Assembly (NCBI RefSeq): GCF_001540865.1
Contig: NC_033629.1
Span: forward strand, 7,320,019 to 7,384,018
DNA: 64,000 nt
Direction: 5' to 3'
Origin: Ananas comosus
Taxonomy: Eukaryota; Streptophyta; Magnoliopsida; Poales; Bromeliaceae
Part shown: piece after piece, positions 10,390-23,622 of the stretch
Position numbering within the stretch: the stretch's first letter is position 1
Layout of the letters: every line of letters begins with the position of its first letter
The notes under the pieces: generated by a model
The model's database searches: none
Told to the model about the DNA's origin: nothing
Seen by the model: the letters and a program-made list of their open reading frames with translations, nothing else
Made by a program: the position numbers and the translations under genes

Positions 10390-13300
10390 CACTACAAGAA
10401 TATTATATATTGGCGGCGAGTAATGTCGCCACCATATATATAAAAAGTTGCCACCTTTTCAAAAGGTGGCGATTTTTAAAGTCGCCACAACCTGCCACCG
10501 AAAGTGTTGCCGCTAAATGAAATTGTGGCAAAGCATGAAAAATCGCCACATTTTTGAAAATAGCGTGGTGACATTTTATCGCCACCAAATATGATTTTTA
10601 GTGGCCATTATTTATCGCTACTTTATTAAAGATAGCGAAGCGATATTTTGTCGCCACCAAATATGACTTTTAGTGGCAACTATTAGTCGCCGCCTTATTA
10701 AAGATAGCGTGGCGATATTTTGTCGCCATCAAATATGACTTTTTAGTGGCCCTTACTAGTCGCCACCTTTCATGGAGATAAGGTGGCAATACATTTTTGC
10801 CACCAAATATTTACCTTAAGTGGCAACCATCACAGTCGCCACCTTAGTTGAAAATAAAGAGGCAACATTTTGTTGCCACCAATTGTGCAATAAATAGCCA
10901 CCAATAATAAAAAGGTAATAAACTAAATATAAAAATATACAGCTTATATTTTATAAACAGAACATATACAAAATAACAAACAAAATATTAAAGTAAACAA
11001 AATTATTCTTTTAACAACAATTTAAAAGGCTAATTAACTTCTGATCCACAGCAACTTAAAAACAAAATAATAGCAAAATCAATTTAAAGGCAATAGAGTA
11101 TAATATTCGATATACAGTTCAACATGATTCCTGACTCTCTCAACTTTGAAAATAGAAAATACTTAAAAAACGATTAAAAAAAATGCTTCAGCTCCTATTT
11201 CAACAGCAATTCATTTCCTGCAACAAACAAAAAAAAGAAAAGCAAATTATATAAATTAAACAATCTACAAGTCTGCATGCATAATAAAGTACCTGACAGG
11301 CATATTTTCTAGATACACAACTTTAAATGCCTGCAAAATAGACGAACCATAATTCTAAAACTACCATCCCAGAAGCAGAAAAATAATTGTAACAGGACCA
11401 CAATATCACTAAATGCCAACTAACTAAATATTACTGTAATCAAGCTGAGAAAACCAAGAAAAGACATATTCCAAGATAGATATTCAAGACAACTGCTTGA
11501 TGTTAAGCTACCGTGAACAAATAATATGAAATCGATTTTACTTGTAGAAGCACGGTTTAGTGTTCACCATCTAACTTTTAACTAGAGCTTTTTTAATAGC
11601 CTATAATGTAAATGCTCTTCGTTCATTTTGGTTTTAGTTTAGTATAAATTTCACATTTGGACATGGATTTCTTCATACAATCTACAAATACCTAGCATAT
11701 GTTTAAAAGTAACCAACGCCAGAAAGAGAGAATAGATAAAGCATTAACCTAGTTTACCAAGCAACTATTAATAACCACAAGATACTGCCACTTTAAAAGA
11801 TGTCAAGTACTTACATTTTGACTATAGTAAAATACCACTAATCATCCATTACATGAATAAGGATACTAAAAGTACAATCAACAGCCTCAGTTGTACCACT
11901 GCAGCACAAAACTGACTAAACCATGTATAACCAACATGCAGCAGCCGTAATAAACAAATCAACGGCGAGGAGATCCGTGCTAAACGGCTCGTCGTAAAAG
12001 GGATCAGCGGGGAGGAGCTCGTTGCCTATGAGCTCGCCGGCGAGGAGCTCACCGGCGAGGATGAGCGGGTGAGTGTGAGGAGAGTGTGAGGTTTGTGGGA
12101 AGGGGAGAGTGTGAGGTTTTGAGGGATTTTTTTTTTAACAAAGCAGTTAGGCTGTAATTAAATAAATTTAAAATTTTATTTTAATCATATTTTAAATCTC
12201 TAAAATAAACTTAAAAATTTTGAAAGCTCTAAAAAAGAGAGCGTGGCAGTGTGTGCGTGGAGAAAAAAATTTGTACATTTTCTATTGTAGAAAACATTAG
12301 TTGCATCATCTCCACCGTGTCACTTATAGACCCTCCAACAAAAATTAGTTGCATCATCTCACTACTCACTACCACCTAATGAAAACCTTTTAGGTGACGT
12401 GGCGAACAGGGTCCAGAGAACCATCTCTCATATTCACGTTAGAGAGAGAGAAACGGGGACTGGCCCGCGTGATTATTTTATTCACCATATAATTTTTATT
12501 TGGAGATTAAATTTTAATCAAATTTAGTCATTTTAATTTAATTTTAAATAATTTAATTTAACTTTAAATTTAATAAGTTAATTTTTAAAAATTAAAAATT
12601 AAAATTTAATTTAATTAATAGTTTGTAATTAATTAATTAATTAATTAATTTAAGTTAAATTTAATTAATTTTAAAAAAATAAATGAAAATAATTAATAGG
12701 TAAACACTAATTAATAAAGCTCTTGAATTTAAAAATTTAACTAAATTAACTAGAATAAAATAATTAAAAAAAGTTCAAAGGTGTGAATCAAAATAAAATT
12801 AAAATTCAAAGAGCAATTTCAAAATGATATGAAGTTGAAGGTGTCTCTCTACATTTTCACCCTCAATTTTTAACAACTACAGTTTTTTCACATTCACTAT
12901 ACATTATTTTGATATAAACGTTTTAAATATTTTATTTTTATTATAATTTTATTAATAATATGCGTCAATTTTTTTTATCATCATTATAGCTAACCAAATA
13001 GTGGTAAAAAATTAGTCATTTAGTGGCGAAAGTAGTATTGCCACTTAAAGTTAATTAATTGGTGGCAAAATTTTTTTATCGCCACTTAAAGTTAATTAAT
13101 TGGTGGCAAAATTTTTTATCGCCACTATAGGTAAGCAAATAATGGCGATAAAATAATCATTTAGTGGCGAAAATAGTATTGCCACTTAAAGTTAATTAAT
13201 TGGTGGCAAAATTTTTTATCGTCACTTAAAGTTAATTAATTGGTGGCAAAATTTTTTTATCGCCACTATAGGTAACCAAATAATGGCAATAAAATAATCA

Positions 13301-13642
13301 TTTAGTGGCGAAAGTAGTATTGCTACTTTAAGTTAATTAATTAATGGCAATACTTTTTATCGCCATTATAAATAACGATTTAGTGGTGATAAAATTATTA
13401 TTTAGTAGCGAAAGTAGTATCACCACTTTAAGTTAGTTAAGCGATGGCCATTCTTTTTATCGCCACCGTAGATAACCAAATAGTGGCGATAAAATAATCA
13501 TTTAATGGCGAAAGTAGCATTGCCACTTTTAGTTAACTAATCGGTGGCAATTTTTTTTATCGCCACAAAAAGTAACTATATAGTGGCGACAAAATTTATT
13601 GCCACATTATTTTTGCCACCAATAATATCTTTTCTTGTAGTG
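10390..13642. mobile_element. Non-autonomous CACTA (En/Spm) transposon, 3.25 kb
   Basis: The ends are CACTACAAGAA at the left and TTCTTGTAGTG at the right, perfect inverted termini of the CACTA superfamily. Dense subterminal repeats in both orientations (GTGGCGA / TCGCCAC) fill about 10415-10900 and 13000-13620, as expected for transposase binding in this superfamily. The middle is AT-rich, with no transposase reading frame. The expected 3-bp target duplication is not seen (CGT on the left, TCG on the right). The DNA on the two sides also differs in kind: AT-rich flank to the left, a minus-strand LTR missing its end to the right. The element probably sits at a later deletion junction. Confidence 0.9.
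11945..12120 (+). other. GC-rich island inside the CACTA element, possible captured exon
   Basis: In an otherwise AT-rich interior, about 150 bp are GC-rich and open in one + frame, encoding a repetitive acidic peptide with GEEL/GEEI/GEDE units ending at TGA. CACTA elements are known to capture host gene pieces. I do not recognise the source, and low-complexity expansion is an equally good explanation. Confidence 0.35.
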
Positions 13643-14314
13643 TCGCGTGCATTGCATAAGGAAGGTATCGAAAATATAAATACTATGCTATTACAAACAT
13701 TCACATAGCATGCAACTTACATATTACATTTTTCATGACATTTACATTAAGTTTACATTCAACTTTTAAATACAATCAATTTATTATTACAAGCTTTGTT
13801 TCTTCTTTTCTACACCCCTAATTTCACGCCCCGAGACCGCTGCCAATTTGGTCCGGTTCGGGCGCATCGAACAGACGCCGAGCGGACAGCACATCCCCTA
13901 TCCGCCCAAGGCTAAGCATCAAGATTGTGTACAACAAGTGCCCAGAAAAAATAACTTGAAATACATACACAATCAACAACAACAGCGAGAGCACCACCAG
14001 TGCTAAACAAGTAATTGCAAGTGTCACAAGGATAAACAAGTGAACAAAAGAGAGATACTAACTATTACAGCACATTCAACATTTAATACATTTGATTGCT
14101 TTTAATTCTTCCAAAATATAAACGTAAAGGTCTACAATTCTCCAAAAATGCCTCACAACCTGTGACGCACTGGACCTTTGCAAATTGCGAGGTTCGAGTG
14201 TTTGGATGTATTTCGAGCTTTCCCACACTTGGTGGAGGGTTGTAGAATGTTTTCCGACCTAAAAAGTTCAAAAACTGGAATTCTGGACTAGACCTGAGAG
14301 TTTTTACTCTCGGG

Positions 14315-14522
14315 GACCGGTCCCTGAAAGGAGAGACCGGTCCCCCAGTGAGCAATGCTGCGGCAGCCTTGAGGCAACCGGTTCCTGGCGGGCGAGACCG
14401 GTCCCCGAGCACGTCTACGCAGTGAGAGACCGGTCCCGCGCAGGGAGAGACCGGTTCCCGAACGTTGGTTTTTCGGGTTCGCAGCGAGAGACCGGTCCCT
14501 GCTGGGGAGAGACCGGTCCCTC
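14315..14522. repeat. Array of eight ACCGGT-core palindromes in an LTR promoter
   Basis: GAGACCGGTCCC-type units recur about every 20-30 bp, sometimes with AACCGGTTCC. The core ACCGGT is kept while the flanks vary. The array lies in U3, directly upstream of the presumed TATA box of the host LTR. Confidence 0.85.
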
Positions 14523-15319
14523 TGGGCGAAAACTGCCCAGTTCGGGCTGATGCAATTTTGGATTTTTGAGGGACCTAGCTGGATTTTGTTATAATAGAGG
14601 GTCTATATGACCCATCCCCTCTCTCTTCTTCTCATTTCCCTCCTCACACTCTCCCCACACCCTTGCTAGAGAGAGAGGGAGAAAGAGAAGAAGAAGGAGG
14701 AGAAGAAGGAGAATGAGAGGGTTTTGGTGGACTTGGAGCATTTCTTTGCCTCTTTTTCTTTTCCCACCTTGTTAATGCTTGAAGGCTTGGACTTGGAGCT
14801 TGCATAGGAGGAGATCTTCACCCTTGGAGCTAGGATTGGAGCTTCTAAGGAGGTTTGTTGCTCATTACCCTCCTCTAGATCTTGTTTTGAAAGTTTTTGT
14901 AGATGGAACCCTAGAAATGAGATTTAGAGTTGATTTTGGGGCTTTTTGATTTAGGGCTTTTGAGGCTAGATTAGTTGGTTTAGAACCTTCCTTGGGCTTG
15001 GATTGGAAGGGTTCTAGCTCTCTTTTGGAGCTTTGGAAGAGATTTCTTCTCTTGGGGTGAGTTTTAGCCCTTTTGTCTTGTTGGTTAATATTTGATCTTG
15101 TAGATTGATCGTAATGCCCTCGTATCTCTTCACTAATCACTTTTAGGATACTTTGAGACTCGTGGACAACTCCGTTCGGCGAATCGAAGGAGCACACGAC
15201 GGTTCGGTGGGTTTGACCTAGCCTATGATATGAGAAATGCTCATATTTGGCAAATATGTTTCGTAAAATAGAAATTCATGCATTTCCTTGTTAAATGTAT
15301 TTAATATGAATTTTAGAAT

Positions 15320-15341
15320 NNNNNNNNNNNNNNNNNNNNNN
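15320..15341. other. Assembly gap (22 Ns)
   Basis: A run of 22 undetermined bases lies inside the innermost solo LTR. Its length is probably nominal. Confidence 0.98.
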
Positions 15342-18300
15342 CATCGTTGTAACAAATATACTTACGTTAATTTGTGACGGAGGATCGTATGATGTACATA
15401 CATACATATAGATTTCAGGTTTGGATGCGATCTTCGTTCAGGCTCATTAGGTTGATGGTGAGAGATAAATCATCACTAATATTGTTTGAGTAGGGCACAG
15501 CTAAAGGTAAAGGTTAATCCCTGGATGGTTCCCATCAGGTCGAACACGGCGGATTCACGGACACCATCGGGTTGTAGGGATGAGAACCTTACACAGACAG
15601 GGTGAGCTGGGGCATCCGAAGAGTTATGGCGTGCTCGCTTGTATTCAGCGCATCCGATTGAGGCCTCACGGCCGAATATCCCTCGCTGGGAGTGTTCGTA
15701 CACGCTTACTCGTGTTTACCGTTTGTTCGCATCAGGTTCAGAGTTCGTAGGTTAGGAGTATAGAGATTCACTGCAGGGTTGTGAGTGAACGAATCACGGA
15801 GAAATACTGTGAATTCGTAGTGTTGTCTAATTCGGGTTTAGAACAAGATACAAAGGTAATTTTGTAGTTATGATTACTAATGGTACTGGGCCCGGGTTAC
15901 GGAGAAATACTGTAATAGGGTTTAGAGTTTATCAGGTTCAAGAGTTCGGGAGAGATCCGAAGATTGTAAGGATTACAGTGTTAACCGTATATCCAATTTA
16001 TGTACTTCGTTCCAAGTAAATGTATTATTCCTAGTACCAAGGGTTAGAATTTGTCTTACGATTCAGAGTGTACGTACGTGAGATGGTGTATCCCCAGATT
16101 TTAAAGTGATATGTATTGTATACGTACAGATAAGGGATAATCCTCATAATTTCATTTAAGCAAACCATGACATTATTTATGGCTAAGTAGAGACATACTC
16201 TTCATGACAGGATAATTGTGCATTACATAAATGCCATGTTTAGTCGCAAGTAATATTTTAGTATTTCATTATGCTTTCATAGTTGCAATTACTTGTTATG
16301 GCTATCGCTTTTGACTTACGCTTTTCTTTTGGGTCTAGTGGTGCAATGAGCTGAGGTCAGTAATTGCCCACTGGGAACTATAAATTATAGTTCTCACGCC
16401 CTCTATTTTATGTTTTCTTTCAGAGCCTTCCACGCCGGGAGAGGCTAGGGACCGTGGGAAGGGCGTCGCTTCGAGTTAGCCCTTCAGCGAGGGACGAGTT
16501 TAGGTGGTCTACCTCTGGATGTTTTATTTTGTGAGAGGTTGAAAGTTGTACCCGTATATGTATAGAGACCACCTTTCTTTTGGATTTTGGTATTTCTTTT
16601 GAGGAGTTAGTTTTGTATCACCTTATGTTTTACTTTCTTCGTCTTGGTATATCTCCCTTACTCTGGTTTATATGATAGAACTTTACTTGCTCTGATATCA
16701 TTAGTTGCTAGTTATTTCACTTCTTATATTTGTTCTATCTCTTGCTTTTACTTCCGCTTTTATTGTAGACGCCTTATATGTGTAGACATATGGCGGGTCT
16801 GGGCACGCTACCGGGAGGGCCTCCGCCGGTCCCGGGGCGTGACACAACCTATACATCATCTACTCTCAAGTACATATGGTAGCTCTAATGCAAAAAGGAA
16901 GGAAAGCTACTACACTAGGGTGCGATACCCTTACCACGATTTTCGCCCGGCGCACTCGAGCTCGGCCCTGCAACAAAGTGGGGTGAGAACTATTGTCCAT
17001 AATTCCCAGTGGGTTCGACCGCCGATTCCGCCGATCTCCCCACTAGGTCTAAGCAGGCATAAACAAATAGATAGATAGATAAATAGATAGGTAGATATGG
17101 AAGCAACAAAAATATAGTAAGGAAACGTGCAAGTATTCTACCATGCCTTAATCCAGTATAATGAATGCATACACTACATAGTAAAGAGACTAGCTATCAC
17201 ACTACTATGTTCAACAACGATGCTATTCATTAGTTCACCCAATCACTCGGCTAGCTCGTGGGCTCGCCCTCAACACACGTCTCAATCCTATAGGTGAGGA
17301 GTCCCAAGCCGCTCGACTCACCCGAGACCACCGACGGACAGCTAGCTACTGCCCTCTCGTGTGACTGAACCTCCAGAGTGCACGGCTTGTTCGGAGCGAC
17401 CACGACAAGCATATAACAGGCTATGTGAGCACGATCCAATCCTCGTCAATCGAGGATACCCTACCAATTAGGGTAACATCATCATGGAATCCGAGTATCC
17501 CTATACTCAACATGGTAGTGTTTCGGCTACACTAAGTTCTTATGCCACACGTTCTTGTATTCAACATTAACTAGATGCCACTCGTTCTCGTTCAAGTGTT
17601 TCCAATACACTAATCTACACATCACTAGGTTGTCATTCCCCTAGGGTCAAATCCACCATTTATCATCTCATTATAGGGTTTCAAGTCACTATGCCTCAAT
17701 CTCATGCATACTAGGTTCAAGTGCCAAACAAACAACGCTACACTAATACTAGCATGCAAGAATATGTAACGACCATCTAAGCATCCTATAATGCAAGATC
17801 TCGATATGCACATTTAGTCAACAACGAAACTTAGACATAGGGAGAAGTTCAACTGCTTCGGGATGACGCCACCTACCTCTAAGTGACGTAGCGAGGTTGG
17901 GGATTTGATTTCGTGATCCGGAGTCGCCACCTCGACCTTTCGGGCGGAAACGAAGCCGAAACGCCCTCCGCTTGGCGATATCTCCGCATTGGCTCGACGA
18001 ATCGCCGAACCGCCACCGCCAACGCGTTCACACACCTAATAATTAAGTTTACATATAACTAATTTAGATCAAAACCCATTATCTCCCCAAACCCCCATCA
18101 GAGCCCTAGGTTGCAACTAGTGCATTAACACACCAACAAAACCCTAGATTCATGCTAGAATCCTCTTACTAGACTCCTAGGGTTAACCCAAAACGAATTC
18201 TAGAGCATAAAATCCCTACCCTAGAAATCCACCATCAAAGAGGTTAGAGCTTACCTCACAAGGTTCCTCCAAGCTTGAAGGAGAAGAAGAAGAAGATGCC

Positions 18301-18529
18301 TATCCTTCTCCTTGCTTCAATCTCCCACCAATACTCCTCATTTCCCACCTTGTAGAGAGAGAGAAAGAGAGTTCTAGAGAGAGAGAGGGAAGCTATTAGG
18401 GTTAGATTGAGGAGAAGTGAAGGAAGAGAGAAAGAAACACCCTCCACTTAACCCCACACATGCATAATTGCTGAAAACCCCCTCAACTTTGCCATTATAT
18501 GACAGCCTATTTTGGGCATTTCGGGCTAC

Positions 18530-18725
18530 GGGGGCCGGTCCCTCTAAGGGAGGACCGGACCTCGAGAGTAATTTGTACGCAGAGTATTTTTTTCTGCTCC
18601 CTTCTCACGCGTACGGGGACCGGTCCCTAGCTGAGAGACCGGACCCCACGAGCAACTTTGCACAAGAGAAATTTTCTGCTCTTCCTCCCAGCTTACGGGG
18701 ACCGGTCTCTCAGCTGAAGGACCGG
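18530..18725. repeat. Array of six ACCGG-core motifs in a minus-strand LTR promoter
   Basis: Six units of the form GGGACCGGTCCC or GAGACCGGACCCC lie in two-unit clusters spaced about 70-80 bp apart. They sit just upstream, on the minus strand, of a TATA-like box near 18495. Confidence 0.8.
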
Positions 18726-19359
18726 ACCCCGAGAGCCTAAAAACTCTGCAAAGTGTAGAATTCCATCTTCTTGCTCTCCGAAGTCCTCCCTAATGCACTT
18801 TATGCATTTTCAATGTCTTCGGACTTTCCGAAGCACACCGAATCGACAATTGGTCGATTCAAATCGAAGTTCAACTCTCGGATTTTGAGAATTCACTTTC
18901 TTACACCTAAGCTAGGTTGACTCTGGGTACTTCTATCTCTGGTCTCAGTGGTAGGGCGCTATCTATCGAGCTACGCCCTTTCCTCGCGCCGCCGCGCCGC
19001 TCGCGTGTGGACCTGAAAAACGTGGGGTGTGGACTATATGCATAGTTCCCAATGGGTACGGCCACCCAAGGAAAGAGCTCAACTCACCTAGTCCAAAGGA
19101 GGCAAAATAAACAAGTTAGTCCAACAGATATATGTACAAGCATATAATTTCATGCAACTAACAACTATCATGCTTATGCCTCTCAACATGCAATTATGCA
19201 ACATGAATGCAATACAAGTAGATCTACCATTTTTATTTAACTATTCATATTATTTACAATCCACTTTTGAGGTTCTCTCATCTTAGCCAAGTAATACCAC
19301 CCGACTCGGTTTTGAGTTAATCATCCACAACTTTACCGCTTTACTTGACTCAGCCACTT

Positions 19360-19550
19360 GGCGGCGAAATCGTCGCACACGCCGAACAATGGCTCCAGTC
19401 AACGGGCAGCGTAATCCTTTACTTGACTTAGCCATCTCGTGGCGAAATCGTTGCACATGCCGAACAATGGCTCAAGTCTTCGGGCGGCGAAATCGTCGCA
19501 CACGCCCCCTTGGCATCAAGCACGGCAGCGAAATCATCGCACACGCCCAA
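19360..19550. repeat. Repeated GGCGAAATCGTCGCACACGCC motif in an LTR
   Basis: Four copies of a roughly 21-bp motif (GGCGAAATCGTCGCACACGCC and one- to three-base variants) begin near 19362, 19441, 19484 and 19524. Two of the intervals share CGAACAATGGCTC(C/A)AGTC. A related set (GGAATCGCCGC) occurs at the corresponding place in the LTR at 41780-44835, near 43075-43240. Confidence 0.75.
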
Positions 19551-19717
19551 GCTCTGATTCTGAGGTCACCAAGATCACTAGATGTGCACATCCGTCCATT
19601 TCCAAGTCAACCTCTCTAGGTTTATGTTCTCACGTCCATGTGGTCATCCTACCACTATACCTCATAATCTAGGTTCAATAACGCTACATCCAATGTCCAA
19701 CCTATATTCAATAACAC

Positions 19718-22700
19718 TCTCTATTGATGGTGTTTTAAAAGCCATTTAATAATGAATACGATCTTTGAAATCAGAGTTGCGGAAAACGTGCTTTTTTTTT
19801 TTTAAATTCAACCTGGCCCACGTGACGTACAGACCCATCACAAATATAAAGTTCCTCCGTCTACTCGGACAGAGTCTCCTTTATATTTACACGGCGTACC
19901 AACAACAACAATAGGATCACAACCACAATCTACATTCACCAATCCACAAACAATCTATGCGATGCATTTTCATACAGCTAGCGATCCTTAGGGATGATGC
20001 ATGCCTCTAAACACTGCTTAGGCGCTGGATGATATGATACACAATACAACAGTCATCCTATTTAAAAGTGCTCCCCACCCGGAAGCTTTATTTTTAAACT
20101 CTATATAATCATCTATAAAATTATTCGAAAATCTTTTTTTTTTTTTTAAATTGTTTGCCACTCGAAAACTCCATTTTGAAAATCGACTACCTCGAGGGGT
20201 AGAAAACCACAATGCGTAAATACATAAATCCAATAACTAATTATTCATAAATCTCCAACTGCAAGTATCATAGGAAAACATCAACTCAAACCAGTTCAGA
20301 AATACTCAAATATTCATAGAGATCATCTAACTGAACCATTTAATTATTTAAATTACTAGAAGCGAAAATAAAAGTAACCCGGGTGATGGTCGCTACTGCA
20401 GTCTAGCTAGAACGTCCTCCCGTCGCGCCGAAAACCAACTGCTTGCCCGAGCCACCTGGGGAAATGGGGGGGTGAGAAACCACAATCAAAGTTTCCAAGT
20501 GGGTACGATAGAGCCACGAAGGCAAATCGTATTCACTGAAAAACAAAAGAGATAGAACAACAGATATGGTATGATATAAGAGCAACTACAGTAGTAATAG
20601 AAGCAGAATAGTAAATGAGAAAGAACCAAACTACTACTGTAACAAAAACTCAACTGAACAGATGCCTTAAGGTACATATAATCCAAAATCAAACCCAATC
20701 TGGTGCCTACCATATTGGTTCGCAGACCTCAAGCGTTGCCTGTCACATTACTTGCACTGACCTGATTCATCCGTCTACTGAACGACCCATCCGGATAAGC
20801 ACACCTCCGGTCGGTGGCCAAACCAACCTGGTGTCAATGGATACACCCAAGTGTTGTGATTGAATCACGCTGATATGCTCAATGCGAAAAACGGTAAGAA
20901 GCCAGTGCCTTGGCCGAAGCCAGATACAAGGGTGTACAACATCAAACCACGATCAACTAGATCGAAACACACGACAAAGGAGTCAATGTGTTACCTGGAC
21001 CCAAGGTCCACAGATATATAATATATGCGAGCCTGCTCTACATATCTATCAACAACTATTATCATGCAATCAACAAGGTATAGATGAATGAACGATAAAC
21101 AAAAGTAACCGATATGTAGAGACTACAATGCTGATATAGAAGGACAAGGGAAAGTGAAACTATCTCATCGACTACAAGCTCGAAGCACCCACTTCTACCG
21201 TGTGAAGTTCCCGGGTTGTCGACCACCTGCAATTGTCCTCCGCTATTGCTCTCGGACCTATGCAAAGTCCCAAACAAAGCCGTACTTAGCTTAAACATGT
21301 AAAGTACTTAACGCCTTAGACTCGATGTGATTCTAACCATTGGCCAAACGGACTTTCCCTGTTTCCAACCGACGGTCACCGAAGAATCATCCGAATGCCA
21401 CGCCGATTCGACGGAATGTCGCACCAACCCACGGGGCGATCCGATGTATACCCCACATCTATCCTACCCTCCTTGCTGTCCCAAAGCATCGCTTTAATGC
21501 CCCTGGGACAGCCGCACAATAAGTGCGCAAAAAATAGGGAAAGTCGGGGTCCGGAAGCTTACCGGTCGACTTCCGGGATGCCGTATTTGGTCCTGGAGTC
21601 CACCATCACCTTCATGCTGTGATCCAGAGTGTCTAACCTCACTCCAGTGCTCAGCAACTCAGCCACAACCCTGCTGCGAACAGCAGCAACAAATACTACG
21701 TGAGGTCACACCCAAAACCGCTCGAAATTCGCGTTATTGAGCCCCGTTGAGCCCCGAAACATGCTGAAACGTTCCGGATTTAATCCTACCTTATTTGCTA
21801 TCCTAAAACACTCGTCTCTGGTTGCTAGAACAGCGGCACATCATTTGGTGCAAGAGCGATTGATTCTATGCGGCTTATGTCGCGACCGGGGTCCTGATTG
21901 TTGCCGTTTTAGCTCCGGAAGCCCCCGAATCGCAAAGCATCGATTCCTAAGCCTCGAGGGCTCGTTAGTGATAGCACACGAAGTGTTACGCTCGCTGCGA
22001 CCAGCAGGAACACGAATCCCACACCCGGAGCCAAAAACGAGGCTCCGACGGCACAAACAATGGTGATATGAGCGTCAAATGTCCCGGTAATCGAACCACG
22101 AGGTTCACGGGCATCGGGCAATGAACGATGATGCAAATTCTTTAGTATGCTTGCTGCCTGCAGCAGCAACGATGCGAAAACACCGCTGCAACGCAATCCG
22201 AGCCCAAACGCACGACTAGACGCAATCCGATCTCAAACGTGCGATAGTTTTTCGACAACTATGAAGTTAGGGCCTTACCGCTGCTTTGGAGACTTCGAAA
22301 ACTCAGCAAAGATGAGATCCACATGATTCGAAGGTGCTGGACTCAGCCCACACCAGTCCCAAATGGAAGTCGCGCTTGTTGCTCAGCGAATCCGCGAATA
22401 ATGCCTTACCACAGCCTGCGCGCGACGAATCGTCGCAATCTGCGAACTAGCCAAGAAAAGCAAGGAATCTAGGTGAGCCCTGTGATGAGAATGACCAGCG
22501 GAGGGGGGGTTCTTACCTTAGCCATGCTCCACGAGGTCCCGACCTGCCAGAGAACACAGATCGGCTCAAGGCGAAGGGTAAAACGGGACTGCCGGGCTGC
22601 ACTTTGCATCAACGGTTCTCCGACTGTCCACAAACGTGATGGAACTTCCGGGGATGTTGCGATAGGTTGGGGAAGTCACATGGGAGGCGTTGACGGCGTC

Positions 22701-23622
22701 CAAACTCAGCCAAGGTCGCGTGCGAAACGCAGCAGCCCAACTCGAGCAAGATAAGCCCGAGTCTTGCGTATGTAAGCACAGACGGCCGAGAGAGGCTGAT
22801 AGCTGCGACGGGGTGGAGGCAAGATGGCCGAAGGGAGTCCTCCACGCCTTCAAGTCTTGAACCGAGAGAGAGGAGAAGGAAGAGGATGGCTCGGACCAAG
22901 GATCGCACGAGAGGGAGGGAAAGTGCGGTCTCTCTGTCTCACCGGTGCTTCGGCGTGTGAGGTAGTCGGCTACCGACCAAGGAGGGCTGCGGCTGCTGTG
23001 GGGAGAGGGATGCGGCAGGGGAAAGGTTAGAGCGGCTAGGGTTAGGGTTTTGGATGATTAAAACCCTAATCTAGCATTGATCGTGCATGCAATTTCATGC
23101 GAAATTGCGCATAACTTCCCCCCCTCCCCCCCGACCGCAAGATTTCATAACAAGTCCACACATGAGGTGCAACTTGCATAGAAGTCCCTCCACAATCAAT
23201 CCCATTCAGGTCCATACATAAAATATTAGATGTTTCCCTCCAAATTTCGAGGTTGCATTTCGTCGATTTATCAAAATCTCCCGATTCCCCATACTCGGCT
23301 CGCCAAAACCGAATTTCGACTTCACCAAGACTCTCGGCATTACCGGACCATCGAAAACGACCGATTGGATCGCTCGAAATGATGCCCGATTCGACCCCGA
23401 AGCCACCAATACGCTTACTCTCCAAAACGAAACGCCAGTTACTATTCATTTAAGTGAAAATTAAAAATCGCGTAATGGCTTTATTTTAATTCATCTTTTG
23501 CTTAAATTTGACGTTTTTAATTCATCTTTTGCTTAAATTTGACGTGCGGTTTTAGAATTAAAATACGCATAAAAACATCATTAACGGAGTATTTTATTAC
23601 ACAGAAAATTTCAGCCCTCACA
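19718..23622 (-). mobile_element. Minus-strand solo LTR (about 3.9 kb) inserted in the outer LTR
   Basis: The outer LTR reads ...TTCAATAACAC before this block and AACACTAGGTTC after it, so AACAC (19713-19717 and 23623-23627) is the likely target duplication. The right edge, CCCTCACA, gives a minus-strand TGTGAGGG start. The left edge (TCTCTATTG) is not a clean TG/CA terminus, so that boundary may be off by several bases. LTR hallmarks on the minus strand are the GGAGACTCTGTCCGAG end block (19855-19875), the CCACTTGGAAACTTTG block (20490) and a GC-rich region at 21300-23030. No gag or pol is visible. The several open frames in the GC-rich part do not resemble known proteins. Confidence 0.6.

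Larger units (their letters stand above)
14161..16844 (+). mobile_element. + strand solo LTR (about 2.68 kb), innermost of the nest
   Basis: It starts TGTGACGCACTGG, ends CCGGGGCGTGACA, and is flanked by CAACC on both sides (14156-14160 and 16845-16849). It lies in the opposite orientation to the LTR it interrupts. Eight copies of an (A/G)ACCGGT(C/T)CC palindrome fill about 14315-14522, just upstream of a TATA-like TTATAATAGAGG near 14588. A possible leader intron donor lies near 14850. The CCCACTGGGAACTATAAATT block is at 16367. A 22-base gap of Ns at 15320-15341 means that the true length is uncertain. Confidence 0.88.
13822..18905 (-). mobile_element. Minus-strand solo LTR nested in the outer LTR and itself interrupted
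   Basis: The left edge is TTTCACGCCCCG (expected TGTCACGCC, one change) and the right edge is ...TTTCTTACA. CCTAA flanks both sides (13817-13821 and 18906-18910), a perfect 5-bp target duplication. Without the inner insertion it is about 2.4 kb. On the minus strand an array of ACCGG-core palindromes (18530-18725) lies just upstream of a TATA-like CATATAATGG (about 18495). The CCCACTGGGAATTATGG block is near 17010. Confidence 0.85.

Noticed and set aside
13000..13620. CRISPR-like regularly spaced repeats
   Set aside because: These are subterminal repeats of the CACTA transposon, of uneven spacing and mixed orientation, in a plant genome.
22473..22908. Several overlapping open frames of 90-100 codons near 22.5-22.9 kb
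   Set aside because: They lie inside an LTR, are GC-driven, occur on both strands and match no known domain.
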